Below are positions 36,755-45,727 of a DNA stretch of 64,000 nt, one piece after another. The position numbers and the translations under genes were made by a program. The stretch's first letter is position 1; each line of letters opens with the position of its first letter. The notes under the pieces were generated by a model. The model saw nothing but the letters and a program-made list of their open reading frames with translations. It did no database searches and was not told where the DNA came from. The stretch comes from Mangrovibacterium sp041596335 (GTDB lineage: Bacteria > Bacteroidota > Bacteroidia > Bacteroidales > Prolixibacteraceae), in the NCBI RefSeq assembly GCF_041596335.1, contig NZ_JBFHIT010000003.1:62001-126000 (forward strand), given 5' to 3'.

Positions 36755-36786
36755 GTTGGATATTAAAATGTAAACGATTACATTTG
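36755..36786 (+). promoter_or_regulatory. Bacteroidota-type promoter for second SusCD locus
   Basis: A -7 box TACATTTG (36779-36786) matches TAnnTTTG exactly, and GTTG (36755-36758) sits 20 bases upstream as a one-mismatch -33 box (TTTG). Start of transcription should fall near 36793. The -7 box overlaps operator-like site 2. Confidence 0.6.
36769..36782. promoter_or_regulatory. LacI-type operator-like site 2, overlapping -7 box
   Basis: TGTAAACGATTACA, an interrupted palindrome (TGTAA/TTACA around ACGA). Binding here would block the promoter at 36755-36786. Same family as the perfect TGTAAACGTTTACA at 15451. Confidence 0.55.
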
Positions 36787-36804
36787 AGCGGTAAATTTAC
36801 CTCA

Positions 36805-36818
36805 TGGTAACGTTTACA
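36805..36818. promoter_or_regulatory. LacI-type operator-like site 3, downstream of start
   Basis: TGGTAACGTTTACA, 11 of 14 positions as site 2, centre 36 bases downstream. It lies just after the expected transcription start. No LacI-family gene is in the window, so the regulator would be encoded elsewhere. Confidence 0.5.
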
Positions 36819-36878
36819 TTATTTAATTAGACAACTCCGCTTTGCCGGAGCATTTAGTAACTTGTAAAACCAAAACTT

Positions 36879-38363
36879 ATGAATGACAACAATTTTAGGT
36901 CGCCTTTTGAAGGGAAAAGGAAAAGCTTAAAATTTATTTCTTCAATTTGGCCGGGAGGCATTAGCCTTTTGAAATTGAAGCCGGGCGTTTTCTACCTGGT
37001 GGCTGTAGTATTGTTTCTTAGCGCTTGTGCTAAGGGATTTGATGACGAGTGGACTTTTACTCCGGGGGTAGAAAATGCAACATTGGAATCACCTAATGCT
37101 GAAAATGTTCAATTTATCCCAAGTGCTGACGGGTCAACTGTGAAGATCGTTTGGCCGGTCGTTTATGGTGCCGGAGGATACCAATTTTCGTTGTACATTG
37201 TCGATGATCCAACAAATCAGGTAGTCGTAGGTGCCGAAAATGAATTCGTGGACGGCGCGTCTGTGTCCCGCGAACTTTTGGAAGACACCAAGTATAAGGT
37301 AGTCCTGAAAACGCTTGGCAACGAGAAGTATAATAATAAAGAGGCTACTTCTTCGACCGACGTTAGTTTCAATACGCTGCTGGAGGCTACCATTATTCCT
37401 GATGGAACTGATCTTACGCAGTATTTCATCGAAAATCCGATTGTCGATACTGGAGTAGAACTTGGTTACGAGTTAGAGGCTGGCGGAACATATACTGTTT
37501 CCGGTGAAATTAATTTTGGAACCGCATTTGTAACCTTGCGCGGGAATAAAATTAATCGTGCTACCGTGACGATGAATGCCGGATTCAAATCTCAAGGTGG
37601 CGGTACTAAGTTCAAGTTTATCAATTTTGAATGCGCCAATATTCCAACTGATGGCATGTTCTTCGGATTTACAGATATTCCCGGAGGAGCAACAATCGTG
37701 AGCGATGCAGCTATTGTAACCAATCCAATCGTTTTCCAATCTTGTAATTTCATTGATTTGCCAGTTCCGTTATATTGGGATAATGGTATGAGCTATGCAG
37801 TTCAAACATTGTTGATCAAAGACGTAGTCGCCGAAATTATTGATGATGGGCGTGTAATCCGCAACTCAGCATCTGCTGGTTATGTGAAGGACTTCAAAAT
37901 AGAAAATAGTACGGTGTATAAAAATAATACAGGTACTGATTACTTCATGCAAATGTCGACATCGAAACGGGCTCCGAATGATTTTGCTGATCTGGGGTGG
38001 GCTACTGCCAGCTTTACCTATTCAAATTGTACATTCTATGGTTTTGACCGCATGCATAACTCAAACCGTTATACTTACGGATGGGTATACACAACTGTTA
38101 AGAACTGTATCTTCTTGGAGATGCTTCGTGATCAGACTGCTCGTTACATTTTGCCGGGTAACCGCGTATATAGTGCTCCAGCGATCACGTTCGATAACAA
38201 TACCTATTGGAGATTAGGTGCAGTAGAGAATTATGGCTCCTACGATAAGAGTGGTAAAACGCTTGATGAAGATCCACTTTGTGCAAATCCAGCCGGTGGA
38301 GACTTTACAGTGGGCAACCCGAATACGGTTTCAAGAACTATCGGTGACCCGCGTTGGTTTTAG
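36879..38363 (+). CDS. Surface lipoprotein, FN3-like plus parallel beta-helix (DUF5123/DUF4957-type)
   Basis: A 494-residue lipoprotein with an unusually long 35-residue N-terminal region before the hydrophobic core; the lipobox is VLFLSACAK with Cys50. The FDDEW acidic run a few residues after the Cys resembles a Bacteroidota surface-export signal. Residues about 80-170 look like a fibronectin-III domain (STVKIVWPVVYGAGGYQFSL); residues about 190-490 form beta-helix coils (FVTLRGNKINRATVTMNAGF, IENSTVYKNNTGTDYFM, VKNCIFLEMLRDQTARY), as in DUF5123/DUF4957 proteins common beside SusCD in pectin loci. It may bind galacturonan at the surface; the lack of clear catalytic residues suggests binding rather than cutting, but this is inference. 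First gene after the promoter at 36755. Confidence 0.72.
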   Translation: MNDNNFRSPFEGKRKSLKFISSIWPGGISLLKLKPGVFYLVAVVLFLSACAKGFDDEWTFTPGVENATLESPNAENVQFIPSADGSTVKIVWPVVYGAGGYQFSLYIVDDPTNQVVVGAENEFVDGASVSRELLEDTKYKVVLKTLGNEKYNNKEATSSTDVSFNTLLEATIIPDGTDLTQYFIENPIVDTGVELGYELEAGGTYTVSGEINFGTAFVTLRGNKINRATVTMNAGFKSQGGGTKFKFINFECANIPTDGMFFGFTDIPGGATIVSDAAIVTNPIVFQSCNFIDLPVPLYWDNGMSYAVQTLLIKDVVAEIIDDGRVIRNSASAGYVKDFKIENSTVYKNNTGTDYFMQMSTSKRAPNDFADLGWATASFTYSNCTFYGFDRMHNSNRYTYGWVYTTVKNCIFLEMLRDQTARYILPGNRVYSAPAITFDNNTYWRLGAVENYGSYDKSGKTLDEDPLCANPAGGDFTVGNPNTVSRTIGDPRWF

Positions 38364-38406
38364 AACCGATAATAAATAGAAGTTGAACGAATTTTAGTAT
38401 AAAAAA

Positions 38407-41400
38407 ATGAGTAATACGAATAAGCGAGTACAAAGCCCAAATTCATTTGAGGTTTTGCCTGGCGCAAATTTTTTGCGCTCAGCCAAGTACACTATATTAT
38501 TTCTCTTCCTGAGTGTTTTCCTGGCTTTCTTTACCGGAACCCAGGCTCAGGCTCAGGCCCAGAAAACAAAAATGTATGAAGGAGTAGTCGTTGAAGAAAA
38601 CGGCCAACCAATTGTTGGTGCCACAGTTGCAGTCGCAGGTACAAATATCGGTACGATTACTGATGTGGATGGAAAATTCACGATTGCTGTGCCTGCGGAT
38701 AAAGAAGTTGAGATATCGTTTGTTGGTTATATCAGCCAAAAAATAGAAGATCTTGGCACCACACAAATCACTTTAAAAGAGGACCTGCTAAATCTGGACG
38801 AAGTCGTCGTGGTGGGTTACTCATCGCAAAAGAAAGCGCATTTGACCGGTGCAGTTGTGACTGTTCAAGTGGATGACGTTACCGATCTTGCTTCCGGGGG
38901 ATTAGCTACCGCGTTGAGTGGTATCGTCAATGGGTTGAGTGTTAGCGGGGGGGATGGCCGTCCGGGCGAAAATGCAAGACTGACTATTCGTCAATCCAGT
39001 GTAAGTTCGTCGCTGTCTGCGGTTTCCGGCTTTGTTCCTGACTCAGGCCCACTTTACGTCATTGACGGTTTTATTTCAACCGAAAGCGCCTTCAATAACC
39101 TTGATGCCTCGATGGTTGAGAGTATCTCTGTATTGAAGGATGCTGCAGCGGCAGTTTATGGAGCACGTTCAGCAAACGGGGTTATTCTTGTAACTACCAA
39201 ACGGGGAGAAAATGGTAAGCCAAGAATTTCGTACAGCGGACAGTTTGGGTTGACCGATGAAGTTTCGCGTGCAGAATTGCTCGATTCATACAACTATGGA
39301 AAAATTTGGAATGCTGTTCGTGCAGCAGACCCCAGAGATACCTGGGATCCTTTACGTGATTTGTTTCAGTCTGATGAGCTGCAGTCCATGAGAGGACTTA
39401 ATTATGATTTGCTGGACTGGGAATGGCGGGCTGCTTTGACACAACGGCATAGCGTAAATATCTCCGGAGCTTCGGAAGGGGCAAATTATTATGGTGGACT
39501 ATCTTACTACACTCAGGATGGTAACATGGGCAATATTGACTACGAGCGGTGGAATTATCGTGCCGGAGTTGATCTCAAAATTACAGATTGGGTAAAAACC
39601 TCTTTGCAGGTGTCGGGAGATTATGGTAGCGACAGCAAGGCCTACAGCAAGGTCGGAGGTTCAAATAGTGAGCGGGATTATAACTCATTGTTAGCGCGTC
39701 CGGGATATATCCCGGAATATGTAAATGGTTATCCTGTGGCTCTTTATGGTGTGTCTAATGCGGCGTTAAACGAGTCTCAGCATTATCATTATGACATTAT
39801 TCAAAGCATGGGAGACCGCTCTGAATCAATGCCTCAGAACATGACGATTAATACGGCATTGGAGTATGATTTTGGCTGGAGCAAACAGCTTAAGGGACTG
39901 AAGTTGAGATATACGTATTCAAAGAGTATAAGCACAAGTAAAACCAACCAAAAAGCAACTGCCTATGATATTTACTCACTATCGCAGCGTGCGGGCAGCG
40001 GAGAACATCTTTATACAGGGAGTGATTTAAATCTGGATGAAAGTAATTTTCAGAAAATTATTGTTACCAATGGAAACGCGTTGACACGTTCGACCAGTCG
40101 GGGAGATAGGTACCAAATGAACTTTGTTGCCTCATACAATCGCAGTTTTGGACTACACGACGTGAGTGGCTTGTTTACGATAGAAAAGTCGGAATCAGAA
40201 GCCGAAGATCTGCAAGGTAGTGTGACTTCTCCTTATTCTTTTACTAACGGCCAATCCAATTCGGCTACAGGTATTCATACAACATCGTTTGGCCGGTCCG
40301 AATCCGGGAACCTCTCATACATTGGACGGGCTAATTATGCTTATGCCGATAAGTATTTGTTTGAATTTTTGATCCGTTCGGATGCCTCCACCAAATTTGC
40401 ACCTGAAAATTACTGGGGAACTTTTTACTCTTTATCCGGAGGTTGGGTTGCCACAGAAGAGAGCTGGTTTAAAAAAGCAGTTAGTTTTGTTGATTATTTT
40501 AAATTGCGCGGATCATTCGGTCTTACCGGAAGGGACAATATTAAACCCTGGTTTTGGACACCTGTTTATAATCTGTCAAAAGACAAAGGTCCTATTTTCG
40601 GCACGGGCGGCGCAAGCACGGCATCAGGCCCTCATATAGGTATTCCTGATCAGTCGCCGAACCGCGATGCACGCTGGGATAAAAGTTACAAAGCCAATGC
40701 CGGTATCGATCTGGCAACGCTTAAAAGTCGTTTATCTGCCAATATCGACGCTTATTATGAATGGAACAGGGATGTTTTCGTAACTCGTTCTGCGAATGTT
40801 CCATGGACAATCGGAACAAGGCCGTCGGCTGAAAACTACGGAGAAATTGATGTTTGGGGAGCTGAATTAGCAATAACCTGGAGGGACAAAATAGGTAAGG
40901 ATTTTAAATACAGCATCGGAATAAACACCGGGTACACAGACAACAAAGTGCTTAAAATGCCTTGGAAATCTCTTATCCCCATTGATGAGCTACACCCCGG
41001 AGAACGTCAGGATGTAGGAACATGGGGTTATAACAGTATCGGAATGTTTCGCAGCTACCAGGAAATTGAAGAATATTTTGATAAATACAGTATTACAAAT
41101 TATCTTGGAAACTCCAAAGATGGTGTTCATCCGGGAATGTTAATTTACGAGGACGTACGTGGTTCACAAAATGCAGATGGCTCCTACGAGGGGCCGGATG
41201 GTATAATCAATACAAACGATTGGGTTCAGCTCTCAAAGCGGAGTGACAATCCTTACGGATTTACCATGAACTTAAAGGCCGAATATAAAAGCGTATCGAT
41301 AAGTGCACAGTTCAATGCAAGTTGGGGCGGATACACCCTTGTTCCTAAAACTGCAAGATCAATTTCAAATATGGTTTCGAGCGGCTCCGGATATCAGGTC

Positions 41401-41787
41401 ATGGAATACACGAACCTTCCTTCTTTCTGGGCAGACAACATGTTTGTTTACGAAGATGTTGTGGATAATGCGGGGGAAGTTGTTGCTGCAGAAAATCGTG
41501 ATGCGAAATACCCGAACTTGCGATATGGCATTAATGATGCGAATTCGACATTTTGGCGGGTAAGTGGGACTCGTGTTACGCTTCGGAATGTAACAATGGC
41601 TTATTCGTTACCGCGGACACTCGTAACAAAATTAGGCGTGGAATCGTGCCGTTTTAATCTGACCGCCCAGAATTTGTTGAGCCTGTACAATCCGTATCCC
41701 GATAAATTCATCGATCCTCTTGCTGGCTCATACGGAAGCTATCCGAATTTGAGGAAAATTACACTTGGTGTTAATGTTTCATTCTAA
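38407..41787 (+). CDS. SusC/RagA-type TonB-dependent transporter without STN domain
   Basis: A 1126-residue outer-membrane porin. A cytoplasmic-side extension of about 25 residues precedes the signal segment (YTILFLFLSVFLAFFTGTQA). The mature part begins with a CarboxypepD-reg-like domain (about 58-130: YEGVVVEENGQPIVGATVAV, GKFTIAVPADKEVEISFVGY), then TonB box and plug (LDEVVVVGYSSQKKAHLTGA to GVILVTTKRGENGKPRISY) and a barrel ending KITLGVNVSF. No STN module is present, so it is not expected to signal through a FecR/sigma pair, in contrast to the SusC at 10363. Its stop is followed immediately by the SusD start. Confidence 0.95.
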   Translation: MSNTNKRVQSPNSFEVLPGANFLRSAKYTILFLFLSVFLAFFTGTQAQAQAQKTKMYEGVVVEENGQPIVGATVAVAGTNIGTITDVDGKFTIAVPADKEVEISFVGYISQKIEDLGTTQITLKEDLLNLDEVVVVGYSSQKKAHLTGAVVTVQVDDVTDLASGGLATALSGIVNGLSVSGGDGRPGENARLTIRQSSVSSSLSAVSGFVPDSGPLYVIDGFISTESAFNNLDASMVESISVLKDAAAAVYGARSANGVILVTTKRGENGKPRISYSGQFGLTDEVSRAELLDSYNYGKIWNAVRAADPRDTWDPLRDLFQSDELQSMRGLNYDLLDWEWRAALTQRHSVNISGASEGANYYGGLSYYTQDGNMGNIDYERWNYRAGVDLKITDWVKTSLQVSGDYGSDSKAYSKVGGSNSERDYNSLLARPGYIPEYVNGYPVALYGVSNAALNESQHYHYDIIQSMGDRSESMPQNMTINTALEYDFGWSKQLKGLKLRYTYSKSISTSKTNQKATAYDIYSLSQRAGSGEHLYTGSDLNLDESNFQKIIVTNGNALTRSTSRGDRYQMNFVASYNRSFGLHDVSGLFTIEKSESEAEDLQGSVTSPYSFTNGQSNSATGIHTTSFGRSESGNLSYIGRANYAYADKYLFEFLIRSDASTKFAPENYWGTFYSLSGGWVATEESWFKKAVSFVDYFKLRGSFGLTGRDNIKPWFWTPVYNLSKDKGPIFGTGGASTASGPHIGIPDQSPNRDARWDKSYKANAGIDLATLKSRLSANIDAYYEWNRDVFVTRSANVPWTIGTRPSAENYGEIDVWGAELAITWRDKIGKDFKYSIGINTGYTDNKVLKMPWKSLIPIDELHPGERQDVGTWGYNSIGMFRSYQEIEEYFDKYSITNYLGNSKDGVHPGMLIYEDVRGSQNADGSYEGPDGIINTNDWVQLSKRSDNPYGFTMNLKAEYKSVSISAQFNASWGGYTLVPKTARSISNMVSSGSGYQVMEYTNLPSFWADNMFVYEDVVDNAGEVVAAENRDAKYPNLRYGINDANSTFWRVSGTRVTLRNVTMAYSLPRTLVTKLGVESCRFNLTAQNLLSLYNPYPDKFIDPLAGSYGSYPNLRKITLGVNVSF

Positions 41788-43935
41788 ATGATGAAAAAAA
41801 TGAATATTAAAGCATATATAACATATTTGGGAGCTATCCTTTTAGTTACCCTATTGTCGAGTGGATGTAGTGATCAGTTTTTGCAGGACAAAAAGGATTT
41901 TACGAACACGACCGATGATGTTTTCAACTATTACAGCGGTGCACTCGGGCGGATTAATGACCTTTATACAGATATTTTGCCTAATTCAACTTCAGAAATT
42001 ACCTATGAGCGTCCAAGCGCCGGTGCTGCAGATGATCACTCCAAATCGACTGAAGAGTATAGCGGTTTGTCAAGGTATGTGGATCCGGAAGTAATTATTG
42101 CAAGCACTGATCTGCCAAGTTACTGGGGGGATGAGAATAAAACATCAAGGAGTACATATGGCCGCATCCGTAACTGTAATGATGCAATTTGGGGCATTTC
42201 AAACAGTTCACTTTCACAGGAAGAGAAGGAAGAACTGTTGGGACAAGCTTACTTCTTAAGAGCGTGGATGTACCTTCACCTGGTAAAAATATATGGAGGT
42301 GTTCCATTGGTGAAGGAAGTGCAAAATCCAGTCGCCGGTGATGATGATGGTGCAGATCTGATTGTTCCCCGTTCGACAACTAAAGAATGTATCGATTTTA
42401 TATGTGATGATCTGAGTATTGCCGCTAAGTATTTGCCGGTGAGCTGGGGAGCAGGAAATTACGGCAGAGTAACCGCTGGAACTGCGCTGGCCCTTCAGGG
42501 ACGTGCCCGTTTGCTTTACGCCAGCCCCCTCTACAACCGAGCTGATGATCAGGATCGTTGGGCGTTGGCCTATCAGTCAAACAAAAACGCCCTGGATACA
42601 CTGTCCATGGGGGGCTTTGGCCTTGCCTATCTTGACAATCCTGGTGTAAATGCCTCGAACTGGGCAAAAATGTTCTCAGATTATACAAGTCCGGAAGCTG
42701 TTTTTGTAACGTTGTACAACAGAATCGTTGATGATGGTGGTAGTACAAATCCGTTTAAAAACAATGGCTGGGAAAATTCGATTAGACCCAAAAATACCGG
42801 AGCAGGTAACGGGAAGAATGCTACTGCGACAATGGTCGATTTGTTCCCGATGGCAGACGGTATGAAACCCGGACAGTCAGAAACATATCCTTACAATCAA
42901 AATAATTTCATGCTGAACCGCGATCCCCGTTTCTACCGGACCTTTGCATTTGCTGGTGTGCGGTGGGCATTCGATGGAGATCCCACTTCGAAGGGAGCGG
43001 ATTTTCCATACACAGGAACAACTTACACATTGTGGAATTATGCCTGGTACCAGGACACGGAGAAAAGAGACGATGGTGAACAAAAGGGTTTCGCAGCTGA
43101 TGGATTAGGAATAGACTATCAGGGAGTATATATCAGGAAACGTACAGATGATCGCGATATAAACAATAGCCCGCTGTATGATTACCGGATTGATAAAGGA
43201 ACTTCTCCGTTTGGCGGTTCCGCAGCTCCTTATATGGAAATCCGTTTTGCTGAGGTATTGCTGAACTTTGCAGAGGCTGCTTGTGGCGCTAACAAACCTG
43301 TTGAAGCAGTTTCGGCTTTGCAGCAGATTCGCGCTCGTGTTGGCTATACTGCTGACAATAATTATGGACTGGATGCTGATCTTGCCAGTGACCGGGGAAA
43401 ACTTTTTGCTGCAATTTTGTACGAACGTCAGGTCGAATTGGCCTACGAAGGCAAGCGTTTCGACGACATGCGCCGTTGGATGCTCTGGGATGGAGGCGAA
43501 GGACAGGGAAGCCTTAGTCCGTCATTTGCACTGAGCGGTTTTGGCGGTAACACATGTACCTATTTGGGAGCGGAGCCGTTTAACGGTAAACGTCGAGATA
43601 ATCTTGAGCTTCGCGTGAGTGATAATGTTGGAGATGGCATTGCTAACGCTAACCGCGATAGTGACCCGGTTAAAGTTGACCGTCCTTCCGCATGGAATTT
43701 AACCACGCAAAAAGATCCAAGTGTTGAATTAGTTGATTTTTACACGACTAAGCTGACCAGAAAAGAACGACTTGGTGATTCGAATGGTAAATATGTCGAT
43801 TTTAAACCTAAGTACTACTTCTTGGGTCTAAGTAGAAACGTACAACAAAATAATGTGACGTTAAAACAAACAGTCGGTTGGGAAGATTTGAATAACGGAA
43901 ATGCTCCCGGTACTTTCGATCCACTAGCTGAATAA
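41788..43935 (+). CDS. SusD/RagB-type surface glycan-binding lipoprotein
   Basis: A 715-residue lipoprotein, longer than typical SusD (about 550). The signal peptide ends in LLSSGCSDQF (Cys27). SusD features: ELLGQAYFLRAWMYLHLVKI with YGGVPLV, GRVTAGTALALQGRARLLYA, APYMEIRFAEVLLNFAEAAC and AAILYERQVELAYEGKRFDD with MRRWMLWD. The long form with insertions is common in SusD partners of pectin and xylan transporters. Starts at the base after the SusC stop, so the two are translationally coupled; a strong terminator follows at 43959. Confidence 0.95.
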   Translation: MMKKMNIKAYITYLGAILLVTLLSSGCSDQFLQDKKDFTNTTDDVFNYYSGALGRINDLYTDILPNSTSEITYERPSAGAADDHSKSTEEYSGLSRYVDPEVIIASTDLPSYWGDENKTSRSTYGRIRNCNDAIWGISNSSLSQEEKEELLGQAYFLRAWMYLHLVKIYGGVPLVKEVQNPVAGDDDGADLIVPRSTTKECIDFICDDLSIAAKYLPVSWGAGNYGRVTAGTALALQGRARLLYASPLYNRADDQDRWALAYQSNKNALDTLSMGGFGLAYLDNPGVNASNWAKMFSDYTSPEAVFVTLYNRIVDDGGSTNPFKNNGWENSIRPKNTGAGNGKNATATMVDLFPMADGMKPGQSETYPYNQNNFMLNRDPRFYRTFAFAGVRWAFDGDPTSKGADFPYTGTTYTLWNYAWYQDTEKRDDGEQKGFAADGLGIDYQGVYIRKRTDDRDINNSPLYDYRIDKGTSPFGGSAAPYMEIRFAEVLLNFAEAACGANKPVEAVSALQQIRARVGYTADNNYGLDADLASDRGKLFAAILYERQVELAYEGKRFDDMRRWMLWDGGEGQGSLSPSFALSGFGGNTCTYLGAEPFNGKRRDNLELRVSDNVGDGIANANRDSDPVKVDRPSAWNLTTQKDPSVELVDFYTTKLTRKERLGDSNGKYVDFKPKYYFLGLSRNVQQNNVTLKQTVGWEDLNNGNAPGTFDPLAE

Positions 43936-43958
43936 TTTCAGAATAAAAAATCATAATT

Positions 43959-43988
43959 GATAGCAGGGATATCCTGCTATCGCTTTTT
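43959..43988 (+). terminator. Rho-independent terminator after second SusD
   Basis: GATAGCAGG (43959-43967) pairs perfectly with CCTGCTATC (43973-43981), five-base loop, followed by GCTTTTT. Placed between transporter genes and lyase genes, so it probably sets a lower level for the enzymes by partial read-through. Confidence 0.88.
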
Positions 43989-44017
43989 CTATATCATCCA
44001 TTAACAAATATTAAGAT

Positions 44018-45709
44018 ATGAAGTTTAAAGAGATTATTGGTGTTTGTGTTTTGTTGATGCTCGTAACAGCAACTAACGTTCACGCGCAGTATCCAACAAT
44101 TCCGGACTCTGTAAAACATGCAGCCGAAGAATTAATGAAAAATGCGGAAGAGCACTCCGACATGGCCTGGGAAAAAGCAATTCCTGCTATAGAAAAAGAT
44201 GCTGCCCAGGGAAAACCATATATTCCATGGGCCAAACGACCAACCGATCTTCCACAAGCCAGTATTCCCGCCTTTCCGGGTGCTGAGGGTGGCGGTATGT
44301 ACACTTTCGGAGGTCGTGGTGGAAAAGTAATTACAGTAACCAATCTGAACGATGATGGCCCTGGTAGTTTGCGCGAAGCTTGCGAAGCCGGTGGTGCAAG
44401 GATTATTGTCTTCAATGTTGCGGGGATTATCCGACTGAATTCACCGCTGATCATTCGTGCACCTTATGTCACTATTGCAGGTCAAACCGCGCCGGGTAAC
44501 GGCGTTTGTATTGCCGGTGAAACCGTTTGGATCAACACCCACGATGTAATCATTCGTCACATGCGTTTCCGCAGAGGCGAAACCTGGGTTGGTCGTCGTG
44601 ACGATGCTATCGGAGGTAACCCAATCGGAAACATTATGCTGGATCACATTTCAGCTAGCTGGGGCCTCGACGAAAACATGTCGATCTACCGTCACATGTA
44701 TCTGACCGATCCGCGTAAACCGGAAGAGAAATTAGGAACCGTGAATATCACGATCCAGAATTCAATCTTCTCTGAAGGATTGGATACCTGGAATCATGCT
44801 TTTGGAAGTACCATCGGTGGTGAGAATTGTTCGTTTATGCGCAACCTGTGGGCAAATAACTCAGGACGGAACCCATCGATCGGCTGGAACGGAGTTTTCA
44901 ATTTTGTCAATAATGTCATGTTCAACTGGGTTCACCGTTCGGTTGATGGCGGCGATCAAACCGCCCGTTATAACATCATCAACAACTACTATAAACCAGG
45001 TCCTTTAACACCGGTAGATGCACCTGTTGGACATCGCATTCTGAAACCAGAATCGCGCTTTACCATGAACGGCCGAAAAGTTTACGGACTGATTTATGCA
45101 AACGGCAACGTGGTTGAAGGAAACGAAAAAGTGACCAATGACAACTGGGCCGGAGGTATCCAGATTGAAGACATGGAAGATACCGGTGAGTATACACCGT
45201 ACATCAAATGGGACAAACCACATCCAATGGCTAAAATTTCGATCTATCCGGCAGAAGAAGCGTACGATTTTGTACTGGAAAATGCTGGCGCTACTTTTCC
45301 TGAACGCGATGCTGTTGATCAACGGATCACTCGTGTTGTAAGAACCGGAAAACCTGAGTATGTTGAAAACGTAGATCTTTCAGATGTGCCAAAATTTAAG
45401 TACCGTCGTTTGCCTGAAGATTCATACAAAAACGGAATCATTACAGATATCCGCCAGGTAGGTGGTTATCCGGAATACAAGGGAAAACCATACAAGGATT
45501 CAGATGGCGATGGTATGCCTGATACCTGGGAGAAAAAATATAAATTGAACCCGAATGACCCATCAGATGCCAACGGCGATGTCAATGGCGATGGTTATAC
45601 CAATATTGAAAAATACATCAATGGTATCGACCCGACTAAGAAAATTGATTGGACCAAAATCGAAAACAATTTCGATACGTTGAAAGAAAAAGACGGTAAA
45701 CTTTGGTAA
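44018..45709 (+). CDS. PL1-type pectate lyase, exported
   Basis: A 563-residue protein with a signal peptide ending in VHAQ. A helical prefix (about 25-80) precedes the beta-helix, which opens AFPGAEGGGMYTFGGRGGKV with ITVTNLNDDGPGSLREACEA. Core motifs: VTIAGQTAPGNGVCIAG, VIIRHMRFRRGETWVGRRDD, IMLDHISASWGLDENMSIYR and the arginine strand SGRNPSIGW. NYYKPGP and the C-terminal calcium tail DSDGDGMPDTWEKKYKLNP with DANGDVNGDGYTNIEKY complete the family layout. Cuts polygalacturonate by beta-elimination. The RRDD insertion in the Ca-binding region distinguishes it from the other three PL1 paralogues and may reflect a different preference for esterified or acetylated substrate. Confidence 0.88.
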   Translation: MKFKEIIGVCVLLMLVTATNVHAQYPTIPDSVKHAAEELMKNAEEHSDMAWEKAIPAIEKDAAQGKPYIPWAKRPTDLPQASIPAFPGAEGGGMYTFGGRGGKVITVTNLNDDGPGSLREACEAGGARIIVFNVAGIIRLNSPLIIRAPYVTIAGQTAPGNGVCIAGETVWINTHDVIIRHMRFRRGETWVGRRDDAIGGNPIGNIMLDHISASWGLDENMSIYRHMYLTDPRKPEEKLGTVNITIQNSIFSEGLDTWNHAFGSTIGGENCSFMRNLWANNSGRNPSIGWNGVFNFVNNVMFNWVHRSVDGGDQTARYNIINNYYKPGPLTPVDAPVGHRILKPESRFTMNGRKVYGLIYANGNVVEGNEKVTNDNWAGGIQIEDMEDTGEYTPYIKWDKPHPMAKISIYPAEEAYDFVLENAGATFPERDAVDQRITRVVRTGKPEYVENVDLSDVPKFKYRRLPEDSYKNGIITDIRQVGGYPEYKGKPYKDSDGDGMPDTWEKKYKLNPNDPSDANGDVNGDGYTNIEKYINGIDPTKKIDWTKIENNFDTLKEKDGKLW

Positions 45710-45727
45710 TCAGCTAAATATTGAAAA

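Larger units (their letters stand above)
36534..36878. other. 345-base regulatory gap between the two loci
   Basis: No gene is seen. From left to right it holds a CCAACGTTGG palindrome (36545-36554), a terminator (36631-36664), three LacI-type operator-like sites (36701, 36769, 36805), a promoter (36755-36786) and the palindrome GTAAATTTAC (36791-36800). The leader from about 36793 to 36878 is A/T-rich with a short GCTTTGCCGGAGC hairpin. Confidence 0.7.
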
